A DNA stretch of 64,000 nt from Variovorax sp. Root473 (GTDB lineage: Bacteria > Pseudomonadota > Gammaproteobacteria > Burkholderiales > Burkholderiaceae_C). The notes beneath the pieces were generated by a model. That model searched no databases. It was not told the DNA's origin and saw only the letters and a program-made list of their open reading frames with translations. Positions 35,095-44,547 of the stretch are shown piece by piece. Made by a program: the position numbers and the translations under genes. The first letter of the stretch is position 1. The number at the start of each line of letters is the position of its first letter. The stretch spans positions 155,778 to 219,777 of the forward strand of contig NZ_LMEV01000014.1 of NCBI RefSeq assembly GCF_001426505.1, written 5' to 3'.

Positions 35095-37199
35095 GCGGAC
35101 GCTCCTTGCGGTGAAGAAGACACGCCCGCCAGCGAAGGCGGCGCATCGGGGAACAGGTTGCGGCGCAGGCCGACCAGTGCGGTGACGGCGGCGCGCGACG
35201 CGGTGGAGGTGTCGCGCGCCGCGAGCACGGCGGTCAGCGCCTCGTCGATCTGCGGCAGCAGCGCGGCGGGGCGCGGCGTCATGCGGCCTTCGCCGCGCTG
35301 GCGGAAGAAACGCGCGATGCCGCCGAGCAGCGCGCCCGCGGTGGCCAGCGGCAGCTGGGCGCGCACACGCTGCAGCACGGCGATGTCGGCGCCCATGCGC
35401 AGGTCGCGCAGCGCATCGTCGGCAACCACGCCTTCGACCGTGCCGCCGGACTGCGCGATGCGCGGTGCCAGCAGGCCGATGCGGTCGAGCATGCGCACGG
35501 CATAGGCGTCGCTCTGCGCGTACTGCGGCTGGGTCGAGGCGGCCATGTCGCCGAGTTCGCGCCAGGTGGCGCGCTGGATGCGGCGCGCGCTCCAGTCGGC
35601 GCCCACCGAGCGCACCAGCCGCGTGACGCGCGCAGCCATCACCACGCCGACGATCTGGCCGAGCATGCTGTTGATGAAGCTCACGAGGTCGGCGCTGGCG
35701 GTGTCGTGCATCGCGAGCGTGCCCGACACGCCGAAGATCAGCGCCATCGCGGCCATGAAATGCGTCGGGCGCGGCAGGTAAAGGCCCAGCAGCAAAAAGA
35801 GCGGCGCGCAGATCAGCGCGAGCATGCCGAAGTCCTGCACCGTGGGCATGAGCACGAGCACGTAGACGGCCGAGATGGGAATGGACCACAGCGTCCACTT
35901 CAGGAAGCCGTGCATCGCGGGCACGGGGTCGTCCATGGTGGCGAAGAAGCAGCAGAAGACGGCAGCCATCATGGTGGCGGCCGAGCCCATCGGCCAGCCC
36001 GTGAGGATCCAGAACGCGCCGCACACGCAGATGGCGATGACGGCGGCCAGCGCCGACAGCAGCGCCATGCCGTGGTCGCGATGCATCGCGCGCTGGCCGA
36101 GCGCGGCCGTGCGGCGCAGCGGCGCGCCGCCCTTCAGGCCTTCGTCGATGTCGCGGCGCAGCCGGGCGCAGGCCGTCCAGCCGTCGACCAGCTCTTCGAG
36201 CCGGCCCGCGAGACCGATGCGCAGTGCGCGGGCCCAGGGGGCGCGTTCGGCGTCCTGTGCGGCGCCGAGCGCACCGATCGCCTGGCGCAGCGCCTGCCCG
36301 CGCGCCGACGCGTCGGCGGCCGGATCGCTTTCGTCGCGCAGCCACTGCGCGGCCAGCGCCAGCACGGCAGTGACGTCGGGTGCCAGGCGGCCTTCGGCCT
36401 GCACCAGTGCCTGCAGCCTGTCTTCCACGGCCGACAGCGCGGGCGTGAGCGCCGCCACGCGGTCCTGCATGGCGCGGATCGCGCCGGCGGTCCAGCGCAG
36501 GTGCGTGGTGTCGAAGGGCACGTGGGTCGAAAGCAGGCGCAGCTGCGTGATGTCGCCCGCGAGGCGGCGGCGGTCGTCGTCCAGGCGCTTGGGGTCGGCG
36601 TCCTTGGGGGCGCTTCGGTCGGCGGACTGGAACAGGTCGCCCAGCCACTGGCGCGCATCTTTCAGCGTGCGGTCGAGCAGGCCCAGCACGGTGGGCGCGA
36701 GCCCCGCGGGCAGCACGAGGCTGTGGACCAGCGTGGCGCACAGGATGCCCAGGCCGATTTCCTCCACGCGCGCCACGGCGGTGTCGAACAGCACGAGCGG
36801 CGTCTGCACCGACGGAAAGCCGATCAGCGCCGCCGTGTAGCCCGCGAGCATGAAGACGTACGAGCGCGGCGTGCGGTCGAGCAGCGAGATGTACAGGCAC
36901 AGGCCGACCCACAGCGCGAGCACCAGCGTGAGCAGCTCGGGCGCGTTCGAGAGGGCGGGCACCATCAGCACGGTGGCAACGCTGCCGATCAGCGTGCCGC
37001 AGAAGCGGAAGACCGCCTTGGAGCGCACGGCGCCGGCCAGCGGGTGGGCGACGACGTAGGTGGTCATGAGCGCCCAGAACGGGCGCGGCAGGCCGGCGCG
37101 GCTGGCCAGGTACATCGCCAGCATCGCGGCGGCGAAGCTCTTGACGGAAAAGAGAACTTCCGCGCGGGTGAAGCGCGGCAGCGCCATCGACATCGCCAT
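35091..37199 (-). CDS. FUSC-family (AaeB-like) inner-membrane efflux protein
   Basis: The 702-residue protein has two clusters of transmembrane helices separated by soluble regions, as in AaeB/FUSC: the first (residues 12-170) contains ASRAGLPRPFWALMTTYVVAHPLAGAVRSKA, the second (370-500) WPMGSAATMMAAVFCCFFATMDDP. Related pumps export hydroxylated aromatic carboxylic acids or fusaric acid. The start follows the MarR stop directly, with no gap. Confidence 0.9.
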   Translation of the reverse strand: MAMSMALPRFTRAEVLFSVKSFAAAMLAMYLASRAGLPRPFWALMTTYVVAHPLAGAVRSKAVFRFCGTLIGSVATVLMVPALSNAPELLTLVLALWVGLCLYISLLDRTPRSYVFMLAGYTAALIGFPSVQTPLVLFDTAVARVEEIGLGILCATLVHSLVLPAGLAPTVLGLLDRTLKDARQWLGDLFQSADRSAPKDADPKRLDDDRRRLAGDITQLRLLSTHVPFDTTHLRWTAGAIRAMQDRVAALTPALSAVEDRLQALVQAEGRLAPDVTAVLALAAQWLRDESDPAADASARGQALRQAIGALGAAQDAERAPWARALRIGLAGRLEELVDGWTACARLRRDIDEGLKGGAPLRRTAALGQRAMHRDHGMALLSALAAVIAICVCGAFWILTGWPMGSAATMMAAVFCCFFATMDDPVPAMHGFLKWTLWSIPISAVYVLVLMPTVQDFGMLALICAPLFLLLGLYLPRPTHFMAAMALIFGVSGTLAMHDTASADLVSFINSMLGQIVGVVMAARVTRLVRSVGADWSARRIQRATWRELGDMAASTQPQYAQSDAYAVRMLDRIGLLAPRIAQSGGTVEGVVADDALRDLRMGADIAVLQRVRAQLPLATAGALLGGIARFFRQRGEGRMTPRPAALLPQIDEALTAVLAARDTSTASRAAVTALVGLRRNLFPDAPPSLAGVSSSPQGASA

Positions 37200-37703
37200 T
37201 TACTGGCCGCGCCCTTCCTGCTGCAGGCTTTGCATGCCGGCGGCACTGCGGCCGAGCTTGGCCTCGAGCGCGCCGAAGACGCGCAAGGTGGCGGCGATGT
37301 CCTCGTCGGGAATGCCTTCGAACAGCGCGGTGCGCATCTGGCGCAGCGCGGCCTCGATGGGCTCGCACACGGCGCGGCCGGCGGGCGTGAGGTGCAGCGT
37401 CTTGGCGCGGCGATCGGCGGGGTCTTCGCGGCGCTCGACGAAACCGGCCTCGACCAGCTGGTCGAGCGAGCGCACCAGCGACGGCCCTTCGATACCCAGC
37501 GCCTCGGCCACCGTGCCCTGGCGCACGCCGTCTTCCATGCGCCCGAGCACCACGACCGGCCAGGCCAGCGTCTGCGACAGGCCCACATGCGCCACCGCCT
37601 TGTCGGCCGCCGCGCGGTAGCCGCGCTGGAGCACCGACAGCGAGGTGCCGAGCCGCATCAGCGCGTGTTCGCGCAAGAGGGAGATGGGTTCGGTATCGGC
37701 CAC
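37200..37703 (-). CDS. MarR-family transcriptional regulator
   Basis: The 167-residue protein has a winged helix of MarR type: QGTVAEALGIEGPSLVRSLDQLVEAGFVERREDPADRRAKTLHLTPAG spans the recognition helix and wing (residues 63-108), with DRRAK the wing tip. It is the first gene of the pump operon and probably represses it by binding the inverted repeat just upstream, releasing it on binding an aromatic ligand. Confidence 0.92.
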   Translation of the reverse strand: MADTEPISLLREHALMRLGTSLSVLQRGYRAAADKAVAHVGLSQTLAWPVVVLGRMEDGVRQGTVAEALGIEGPSLVRSLDQLVEAGFVERREDPADRRAKTLHLTPAGRAVCEPIEAALRQMRTALFEGIPDEDIAATLRVFGALEAKLGRSAAGMQSLQQEGRGQ

Positions 37704-37712
37704 AGTGTTATC

Positions 37713-37738
37713 AATTAGTTAGCTTGCTAACAATTATA
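37713..37738 (-). promoter_or_regulatory. MarR-type operator beside the -10 element of the efflux operon
   Basis: GTTAGC, two bases and GCTAAC (37718-37731) form a perfect inverted repeat with AATT flanks on both sides. A consensus -10 TATAAT reads on the minus strand at 37738-37733, just upstream of and touching the repeat. A bound MarR dimer would block transcription of its own operon. The -35 is weak. Confidence 0.65.
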
Positions 37739-37814
37739 CGGGTTTCTACCGAGTCTTGCGCGCGGCCGCGCACGTCGTCAGCGCGCGGCCCGGGAAAAAG
37801 GGGGAAGAAAGAAA

Positions 37815-38188
37815 AGTGTGAAGCTCGCCGATAAGCCGGATTCTGTGCACCGGCGCCCTCTTGCGAAGACCCCGGCGTGACCGCCATTACTCTGGGCCGT
37901 CTGTCGCCAGACGGCTCGATGCCACCTACCCGCCAGCTCAGCGGAACCACCTCGATACTGGCCTACTTGGTGTTGCTGCGCGCAGAGATTGCCCGTTTCA
38001 CCCGAACTGAATCGGCTCGTCTCTGTTGCTCTGATCCTCACCTCACGGTGGAGAGTCGTTAACTCCTGCGCTGTCCTGTGCAGTCCGGACGTTCCTCCAG
38101 TGCGATCTTTCGACCCGATGCTGTTGCCCGAAGGCGCAGCGTCGTCCCTTTCGGGCTTGCACCAGCGGCGGTCTGGCGTGCTTCACGG
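37815..38188 (-). ncRNA. rnpB: RNase P RNA, M1 RNA
   Basis: The minus strand holds the conserved bacterial RNase P core: GAGGAACGTCCGGACT, ACAGAATCCGGCTTAT near the 3' end, GGTAGGTGGC and CAGAGTAATGGCGG, in type A order. The 5' GTGAAGC (38186-38180) pairs with GCTTCAC at the 3' end (37823-37817) as helix P1, which sets the ends within a few bases. GATAAT at 38199-38194 is a good -10 element and a T-rich run follows the 3' end. The RNA matures tRNA 5' ends. Confidence 0.96.
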
Positions 38189-38244
38189 GCCGGATTATCG
38201 CCCGCCGCACGAATGACCCTTCCGGCGGTGCCGCGCGCCGATCG

Positions 38245-39828
38245 TCAGCCGGGCGTTTCGCGGTCGTCGACCTGCACCAGGCCCAGCTTGCGCAACGTCC
38301 GGTGGAAGTTGCTGCGATCGATGCCGACCTCGCGCGCGGCGCTGGCCACGCGACCGCCGTGGCGGGCGAGGACCTCCGAGAGCCAGGCGCGCTGGAAGGC
38401 TTCGGTCGCCTCGCGCAGCGTGCCGCCCGTGGCGGCAATCCCCGCGGGTTCGCGCGCCGGGGCCTGCGCAGGCGCCGCCACCGGCGCTGTCGCAGCAGCG
38501 GACTCCAGCGCCAGATGGTGCGGCTCGATGGCCGTCCAGCGCGAGCCGCGCGGCTGCTCCCTGAACGCCCGCAGCGAGGCGCGGCTGATCACATGCTCGA
38601 GCTCGCGCACGTTGCCCGGCCAGCCGTGCGCCAGCAGGGCGGCCTTCGATGCTGGCGAAAGCCGCAGGTTGCGTGCGCCCAGCCGGTGCTGGTTCTCCTC
38701 GAAGAAGCTGCCCGCGAGCACCAGCACGTCGCGCCCGCGTTCGCGCAGCGGCGCGACGACGAGCGGATAGACCGACAGCCGGTGGTACAGGTCGGCACGG
38801 AACCGGCCCTGCGCGATGGCTGCGGGCAGGTCGCGGTTGGTGGCGGCAATCACGCGCACGTCGACCTTGCGCATGCGGTCGCTGCCGGGCCGCTGCACCT
38901 CGCCGCTTTGCAGCACGCGCAGCAGCTTGGCCTGCACGCTCAGCGGCAGTTCGCCGACCTCGTCGAGAAAGAGCGTGCCGCCATCGGCGATCTCGAACTT
39001 GCCGTCGCGGTCCTGCACCGCGCCGGTGAACGCGCCGCGCTTGTGGCCGAAGAGTTCGCTGTCGGCCAGCGACTCGGGCAGCGCCGCGCAGTTGACCTGC
39101 ACCAGCGGCTGCTCGCTGCGTCGCGAGTGCGCGTGCAGGCGCTGCGCCACCAGGTCCTTGCCGACGCCGGTTTCGCCGAGCAACAGCACCGTGAGGTCGG
39201 ACACGGCGACCGTGTCGATCTCGTGGCACAGCTGCTTCATCGCCGCGCTGCTGCCCAGCAGCTCGCGCGGCGCGCCGCGGCCTGCGCGCAGGGCTTGCGC
39301 GACGGCCTGCTCGCGCATCGCGCGCGCCTGCATCTCGCGGATGGTGTCGGCGGCCTCGATGCCGGTTTCGACGAGCGCGATCAGCGCCTCCATCTGCGCC
39401 GGGCTCACGGCATCGAAGGCGTGCGGTTCCAGCGCATCGAGCGTGAGCAGGCCCCAGAGGGCACCGTGCAGGCGCAGCGGCGCGCCCATGCAGTCGTGCA
39501 CCGGCAGGATGCCCGGCTGGCCGGCGACGAGGCCGTCGTACGGGTCGGGCAGGTTGCTGTCGTGCGCGAAACGCAGGCCGCGTTCGCTGCCGAGCAGGCG
39601 CGCAAACCGCGGATGGGCGGCCACGGGAAACTGGCGCCCGAGGGTTTCATCGCTCAGGCCGTCGACCGCGACGGGTTTCAGCACGTCGACGTCGAGCTGC
39701 AGCAGCGCGGCGGCGTCGCAGCGGACCAGCCCGCGCGCGGCGGCGAGAAGCGATCGGTAGCGGGCGGCCTCGGCTTCGGGTCCGGGCGATGGGGCCCCGG
39801 TGGTTGAATCGACACGGTTTGCGGTCAT
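38245..39828 (-). CDS. norR: Nitric oxide-responsive sigma-54 activator
   Basis: NorR senses nitric oxide with a non-haem iron in its GAF domain and activates sigma-54 promoters. The 527-residue protein has a GAF domain (residues 20-170), the AAA+ sigma-54 interaction domain (Walker A GETGVGKDL, GAFTGA loop in KRGAFTGA, LFLDEVGEL Walker B), and a Fis-type HTH (ASAAREVGIDRSNFHRTL). It diverges from hmp, its expected target, which supports NorR over other GAF-containing activators. Confidence 0.93.
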   Translation of the reverse strand: MTANRVDSTTGAPSPGPEAEAARYRSLLAAARGLVRCDAAALLQLDVDVLKPVAVDGLSDETLGRQFPVAAHPRFARLLGSERGLRFAHDSNLPDPYDGLVAGQPGILPVHDCMGAPLRLHGALWGLLTLDALEPHAFDAVSPAQMEALIALVETGIEAADTIREMQARAMREQAVAQALRAGRGAPRELLGSSAAMKQLCHEIDTVAVSDLTVLLLGETGVGKDLVAQRLHAHSRRSEQPLVQVNCAALPESLADSELFGHKRGAFTGAVQDRDGKFEIADGGTLFLDEVGELPLSVQAKLLRVLQSGEVQRPGSDRMRKVDVRVIAATNRDLPAAIAQGRFRADLYHRLSVYPLVVAPLRERGRDVLVLAGSFFEENQHRLGARNLRLSPASKAALLAHGWPGNVRELEHVISRASLRAFREQPRGSRWTAIEPHHLALESAAATAPVAAPAQAPAREPAGIAATGGTLREATEAFQRAWLSEVLARHGGRVASAAREVGIDRSNFHRTLRKLGLVQVDDRETPG

Positions 39829-39910
39829 AAGTACAACGCTGAATTTGTAGCGAATTTGACCACGCCCGGCAAATCCCCAATGACATCAAGCACTTGCAGC
39901 GGCCTTCCGG

Positions 39911-39927
39911 TTGGCACGAATCGTGAG
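39911..39927 (+). promoter_or_regulatory. Sigma-54-like promoter of hmp
   Basis: TTGGCACG (39911-39918) is a perfect -24 element. The -12 element reads GTGA where TTGC is expected, so only the -24 half is convincing. It lies about 40 bases before the hmp ribosome site and would fit NorR control. I did not find clear paired NorR sites upstream. Confidence 0.5.
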
Positions 39928-39964
39928 AAGAACAACGCATCTCCAACCGCAGGAATGCAAGACC

Positions 39965-41149
39965 ATGAACCCGCAGACCATCGCCATCGTCAAGTCCACC
40001 GTGCCCGCACTGAAGGCCCACGGCGAGGCCATCACCAGCCATTTCTACAAGATCATGTTCGAGGGCCATCCGCAGGTGAAGGCCTTCTTCAACGAAGCGC
40101 ACCAGGCCGCCGGCACGCAGGCGCGCGCGCTGGCGGGTGCGGTCATCGCGTACGGCGCGCACATCGACCGGCTGGACGAGATCGCCGGCGCCCTGCCCCG
40201 GATCATCCAGAAGCACGCGGCGCTGGGCGTGCTGCCCGAGCACTACCCGATCGTCGGCCACTACCTGCTGCGCGCCGTGAAGGAGGTCCTCGGCGATGCC
40301 GCCACCGACGAGGTGATCGCCGCGTGGGGCGAGGCCTACGAATCGCTCGCGGGCCTGCTCATCGCCGCGGAAGAAGCGGTCTACAGCGCCAACGCGGCGC
40401 AGACCGGCGGATGGCGCGGCACACGCGCGTTCCGCGTGGCGCGGCGCGAGGACGAAAGCGAGGTCATCACCTCGTTCTACCTGGAGCCCGCGGACGGCGG
40501 CGCGCTGCTGGCGTTCTCGCCGGGGCAGTACCTCACGCTGGTGCTGGAGATCGACGGCCAGCCGGTGCGACGCAACTACTCGCTGTCCGACGCGCCGGGC
40601 AAGCCGTGGTACCGCATCAGCGTGAAGAAGGAGGAAGGCGGCCGTGCATCGAACTGGCTGCACGAGGCTGCCGTGGTCGGCACGCATCTGCAGGTGCAGG
40701 CACCGTGCGGCGACTTCGTGCTGCAGCCCGCGGGTGAGCAGGCGCGTCCGCTGGTGCTGGTGACGGGCGGCGTGGGCATCACGCCCGCGATGAGCATGCT
40801 CGAATCGGTGGCGCACACGGGTCGGCCGGTGCACTTCGTCCACGCGGCACGGCACAGCGGCGCGCATGCGTTCCGCGCCCGCGTCGACGCACTCGCGCAG
40901 CGGCATGCGAACGTGAAGCCGCTGTATGTCTACGACACGCCGCGTGACACCGACACACCGCACGCGACCGGTTTCGTCACCCGCGAACTGCTGGCCGGGC
41001 TGCTGCCGGAAGACCGCGACGTCGACCTGTACTTTCTCGGACCGAAGCCCTTCATGAAGGCGGTGTATGCCAACGGGCTGGCGCTCGGCGTGCCCAGGCA
41101 GCAGCTTCGCTGCGAGTTCTTCGGGCCGCTGGAAGCCCTGGAAGCCTGA
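39965..41149 (+). CDS. hmp: Flavohaemoglobin, nitric oxide dioxygenase
   Basis: Hmp oxidises NO to nitrate using oxygen and NAD(P)H, protecting against nitrosative stress. The 394-residue protein has a globin domain (residues 1-140) with proximal His84 (QKHAAL), distal Tyr28 (FYKIMF) and Gln52, then an FAD domain ([10 protein letters not shown]) and an NAD domain ([15 protein letters not shown]). The position next to norR confirms the role. Confidence 0.95.
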   Translation: MNPQTIAIVKSTVPALKAHGEAITSHFYKIMFEGHPQVKAFFNEAHQAAGTQARALAGAVIAYGAHIDRLDEIAGALPRIIQKHAALGVLPEHYPIVGHYLLRAVKEVLGDAATDEVIAAWGEAYESLAGLLIAAEEAVYSANAAQTGGWRGTRAFRVARREDESEVITSFYLEPADGGALLAFSPGQYLTLVLEIDGQPVRRNYSLSDAPGKPWYRISVKKEEGGRASNWLHEAAVVGTHLQVQAPCGDFVLQPAGEQARPLVLVTGGVGITPAMSMLESVAHTGRPVHFVHAARHSGAHAFRARVDALAQRHANVKPLYVYDTPRDTDTPHATGFVTRELLAGLLPEDRDVDLYFLGPKPFMKAVYANGLALGVPRQQLRCEFFGPLEALEA

Positions 41150-41255
41150 GCACAGGAAAACCCGCAACGCCCTTGCGCTGAAACGGTCGCGGGCTGGTCT
41201 CACAATGCGCGTTGTCCGCTTGAACCACCGCATTGAATTGATCCAAGGAGATTCC

Positions 41256-42176
41256 ATGAAGGCCCAGAACATCCTCCAGACCATCGGCAACACGCCGCAC
41301 ATCCGCATCAACCGCCTGTTCGGCCACGCGAAGCAGCAGGTCTGGATCAAGTCGGAGCGCGCCAACCCCGGCGGCTCGATCAAGGACCGCATCGCGCTCG
41401 CGATGGTCGAGGACGCGGAGAAGAGCGGCGCGCTGAAACCCGGCGGCACCATCGTCGAGCCGACTTCGGGCAACACGGGCATCGGCCTGGCGATGGTCGC
41501 GGCCGTCAAGGGCTACAAGCTGATCCTGGTGATGCCCGACAGCATGTCGGTCGAGCGCCGCCGCCTGATGCTGGCCTACGGCGCCACCTTCGACCTCACG
41601 CCGCGCGCCGGCGGCATGAAAGCCTCGATCGCGCGCGCCGAGGAAATCGTGGCCGGCACGCCCGGCGCGTGGATGCCGCAGCAATTCAACAACCCCGCGA
41701 ACATCGACGTGCACGTGCGCACCACGGCCGAAGAGATCGCGGCCGACTTTCCCGACGGCATCGACGTGCTCATCACCGGCGTGGGCACGGGCGGCCACAT
41801 CACGGGGGTGGCGAAGGTGCTCAAGAAGAAGTGGCCGAAGCTGCAGGTGTTCGCGGTCGAACCCGTCGCCTCGCCCGTGATCTCGGGCGGCGCACCGGCG
41901 CCCCACCCCATCCAGGGCATCGGCGCGGGCTTCATTCCGAAGAACCTCGACACCTCGCTGCTCGACGGCGTGCTGCAGGTCGACGCCGAACCGGCGCGCG
42001 AAATGGCACGCCGCTGCGCGGTCGAGGAAGGCATGCTGGTCGGCATCTCGTCGGGCGCCACGCTCGCGGCCATTGCGCAGAAGCTGCCCTCGCTGGCACC
42101 CGATGCGGTGGTGCTGGGCTTCAACTACGACACGGGTGAGCGCTACCTCTCCGTCGAAGGCTTCCTGCCGGCCTGA
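41256..42176 (+). CDS. cysK: Cysteine synthase A (O-acetylserine sulfhydrylase)
   Basis: The 306-residue PLP enzyme makes cysteine from O-acetylserine and sulfide. The PLP Lys is Lys43 in [18 protein letters not shown] binds substrate, [11 protein letters not shown] binds the phosphate, and SSGA follows. It is closer to CysK than to CysM in pattern and length, though the symbol is a family-level call. AAGGAG stands before the ATG. Confidence 0.88.
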   Translation: MKAQNILQTIGNTPHIRINRLFGHAKQQVWIKSERANPGGSIKDRIALAMVEDAEKSGALKPGGTIVEPTSGNTGIGLAMVAAVKGYKLILVMPDSMSVERRRLMLAYGATFDLTPRAGGMKASIARAEEIVAGTPGAWMPQQFNNPANIDVHVRTTAEEIAADFPDGIDVLITGVGTGGHITGVAKVLKKKWPKLQVFAVEPVASPVISGGAPAPHPIQGIGAGFIPKNLDTSLLDGVLQVDAEPAREMARRCAVEEGMLVGISSGATLAAIAQKLPSLAPDAVVLGFNYDTGERYLSVEGFLPA

Positions 42177-42194
42177 TCCAGCTACAAGTTTCAT

Positions 42195-42210
42195 AGCGCC
42201 TCGGGCGCTT
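42195..42210. other. GC-rich hairpin between cysK and the FAD protein gene
   Basis: AGCGCC, a three-base loop and GGCGCT form a perfect 6-bp stem 18 bases after the cysK stop, followed by TTAAAA. Just before it, GCTACAAGTTTCATAGC contains GCTA/TAGC ends, recalling short intergenic elements I have seen in Comamonadaceae. It may be a weak terminator. No second copy was seen in this window. Confidence 0.35.
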
Positions 42211-42249
42211 AAAATCGTCGGTCTGCTTGATAACCACAAGCCCCACGAC

Positions 42250-43884
42250 ATGTTGCGAATCTCCGAACTCAAACTCCCGCTCGATCACGCGCCTGACGCG
42301 CTGGTCACCCTGATCGCCCGAACGCTCGACGTTCCGCCTGAAGCGATCGCCTCCCACACCGTCTACAAGCGCAGCTTCGACGCCCGCAAGGTCGACCTGC
42401 TCACGGTCTACATCTGCGACGTGCAGCTCGCCGACGCGAAGCTCGAAGCCTCGCTGCTGGCCAAGCATGCCGGCCATCCGCACATACAGCCCGCGCCCGA
42501 CATGCGCTACACGCCGCCGGGCCAGGCGCCTGCCGATCGCGATGACGCGACGCGGCCCGTGGTGATCGGCTTCGGCCCCTGCGGCATCTTCGCGGCGCTG
42601 ATGCTCGCGAAGATGGGCTTCAGGCCCATCGTGCTCGAACGCGGCAAGACCGTGCGCCAGCGCACCCGCGACACCTGGGGCCTGTGGCGCAAGAGCGTGC
42701 TCAACCCCGAGTCGAACGTGCAGTTCGGCGAAGGCGGCGCCGGCACTTTTTCAGACGGCAAGCTCTACAGCCAGATCAAGGACCCGCGCTTCCTCGGCCG
42801 CAAGGTGATGGAAGAGTTCGTGAAGGCCGGCGCGCCGCCCGAAATCCTGTACGTCGCGCATCCGCACATCGGCACCTTCAAGCTGGTGAAGGTGGTGGAG
42901 AACATCCGCGAGCAGATCGTCGCGCTGGGCGGCGAGATCCGCTTCGAGCAGCGCGTGACCGACGTGCACATCGAGAACGGCCACCTGCGCGGCCTCACGG
43001 TGCTCGACCAGACCACGGGCCAGCGCAGCGAACTGCGCGCCGACCACGTCGTGATGGCGCTGGGCCACAGCTCGCGCGACACCTTCGAGATGCTGCATGC
43101 GCGCGGCGTGTACATCGAGGCCAAGCCCTTCTCCATCGGCTTCCGTGTCGAGCATCCGCAGGGCCTGATCGACCGCGCCCGCTGGGGTCGCCACGCGGGC
43201 CACCCGCTGCTCGGCGCGGCCGACTACAAGCTGGTGCATCACGCGAGCAACGGCCGCTCGGTCTACAGCTTCTGCATGTGCCCCGGCGGCACCGTGGTCG
43301 CGGCCACCAGCGAACCGGGCCGCGTGGTCACGAACGGCATGAGCCAGTACTCGCGCAACGAGCGCAACGCCAACGCGGGCATCGTGGTGGGCATCGATCC
43401 GAAGGACTTCCCCGGCGACGCGCTCGCAGGCATTGCGCTGCAGCGCCAGCTCGAAAGCAACGCCTACGTGCTCGGCGGCAGCAACTACCATGCGCCCGGC
43501 CAACTGGTGGGCGACTTCATCGCGGGCAAGCCGTCGACCGCACTGGGCAGCATCATCCCGTCGTACAAGCCCGGCGTGACGCCAACCGACCTGCACCAGG
43601 CGCTGCCCGCCTACGCCATCGAGGCGATGCGCGAAGCCTTCCCCGCGTTCGGTCGCAAGATCAAGGGCTTCGACACGCACGACGCCGTGCTCACCGGCGT
43701 GGAAACGCGCACCTCGTCGCCGATCCGCATCACGCGCGGCGACGACTTCCAGAGCCTCAACGTGCGCGGCCTCTACCCGGCCGGCGAAGGCGCGAGCTAC
43801 GCGGGCGGCATCCTGTCGGCCGGCGTGGACGGCATCAAGGTGGCCGAGGCCGTGGCGCGCAGCGTGCTCGGCAGCGCGGTTTGA
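42250..43884 (+). CDS. NAD(P)/FAD-dependent oxidoreductase (COG2509 type)
   Basis: The 544-residue protein has a short N-terminal domain (residues 1-90) and an FAD Rossmann fold (VVIGFGPCGIFAALMLAKMG, residues 98-117, then VLERGK), GEGGAGTFSDGKL, and a C-terminal NVRGLYPAGEGASYAGGILSAGVDG flavin-contact segment. The family (uncharacterised FAD-dependent dehydrogenases) has no firm substrate. The ATG at 42250 has no clear ribosome site. The VUT transporter gene follows after two bases. Confidence 0.85.
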   Translation: MLRISELKLPLDHAPDALVTLIARTLDVPPEAIASHTVYKRSFDARKVDLLTVYICDVQLADAKLEASLLAKHAGHPHIQPAPDMRYTPPGQAPADRDDATRPVVIGFGPCGIFAALMLAKMGFRPIVLERGKTVRQRTRDTWGLWRKSVLNPESNVQFGEGGAGTFSDGKLYSQIKDPRFLGRKVMEEFVKAGAPPEILYVAHPHIGTFKLVKVVENIREQIVALGGEIRFEQRVTDVHIENGHLRGLTVLDQTTGQRSELRADHVVMALGHSSRDTFEMLHARGVYIEAKPFSIGFRVEHPQGLIDRARWGRHAGHPLLGAADYKLVHHASNGRSVYSFCMCPGGTVVAATSEPGRVVTNGMSQYSRNERNANAGIVVGIDPKDFPGDALAGIALQRQLESNAYVLGGSNYHAPGQLVGDFIAGKPSTALGSIIPSYKPGVTPTDLHQALPAYAIEAMREAFPAFGRKIKGFDTHDAVLTGVETRTSSPIRITRGDDFQSLNVRGLYPAGEGASYAGGILSAGVDGIKVAEAVARSVLGSAV

Positions 43885-43886
43885 CG

Positions 43887-44435
43887 ATGCCCTTCCAGCG
43901 CCCCACCACCGGCCAGCTGGCCGTCGCCACGTTGGCGATGGCCGCCGTGGTGCTCGCGTCGAACATCCTCGTGCAGTTCGCGATCAACGACTGGCTCACC
44001 TGGGGCGCCTTCACCTACCCGGTGGCCTACCTCGTGAGCGACCTCGTCAACCGGCGCTTCGGCCCCGGCATGGCGCGGCGCGTGGCGTGGGTCGGCTTCG
44101 CGGTGGCCGTGGCGGTGTCGCTGCTGCTCGCACCGGCGCGCATCGCCGCCGCCTCGGGCCTGGCCTTCATCGCCTCGCAGCTGCTCGACATCCGCGTGTT
44201 CGATCGCTTGCGCCGCGGCCTGTGGTGGCGCGCGCCGCTCGTGGCCACGGTGATCGCGGCCGTGCTCGACAGCATCGTCTTCTGGGGCATCGCATTCGCA
44301 GGCACCGACGGCCCCTGGCTCACCTGGGCGCTGGGCGATCTGGGCGTGAAGCTCGGTGTCGGCGTGCTGATGCTGCTGCCGTTCCGGCTGCTGATCGGGC
44401 GGCAAGCCCCTGACCGAGGCGCTGCACGCGCATGA
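43887..44435 (+). CDS. VUT-family (YhhQ-like) queuosine precursor transporter
   Basis: The 182-residue protein has about six transmembrane helices and the VUT/DUF165 pattern LASNILVQF, WGAFTYPVAYLVSDLVNRRFGPG, and FIASQLLDIRVFDRLRR with AVLDSIVFWGIAF. E. coli YhhQ imports preQ0/preQ1 for queuosine synthesis. Here the same role is likely but not proven. It is two bases from the FAD gene stop. Confidence 0.88.
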   Translation: MPFQRPTTGQLAVATLAMAAVVLASNILVQFAINDWLTWGAFTYPVAYLVSDLVNRRFGPGMARRVAWVGFAVAVAVSLLLAPARIAAASGLAFIASQLLDIRVFDRLRRGLWWRAPLVATVIAAVLDSIVFWGIAFAGTDGPWLTWALGDLGVKLGVGVLMLLPFRLLIGRQAPDRGAARA

Positions 44436-44466
44436 CGATCCGCCCTGACAATACCCGCAGGATGTT

Positions 44467-44505
44467 CCGGCCGCGCTGACCGCGCGGGACCGGTTGTTCT
44501 TTTTC
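44467..44505 (+). terminator. Possible terminator after the VUT gene
   Basis: CCGG-CCGCGC and GCGCGG-(GA)-CCGG form a hairpin (44467-44493), followed by TTGTTCTTTTT. The T-tract is interrupted, so it may be leaky and let some transcript reach proQ. Confidence 0.45.
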
Positions 44506-44547
44506 TTCCCTTTCCATCCCCCTCGCGCCCATCGCCGAGCCTTCCGT

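Noticed and set aside
35706..37718. A 670-codon plus-strand frame opposite the FUSC gene
   Set aside because: The composition is low-complexity Arg/Gln/Gly and the minus strand encodes a clear FUSC protein there.
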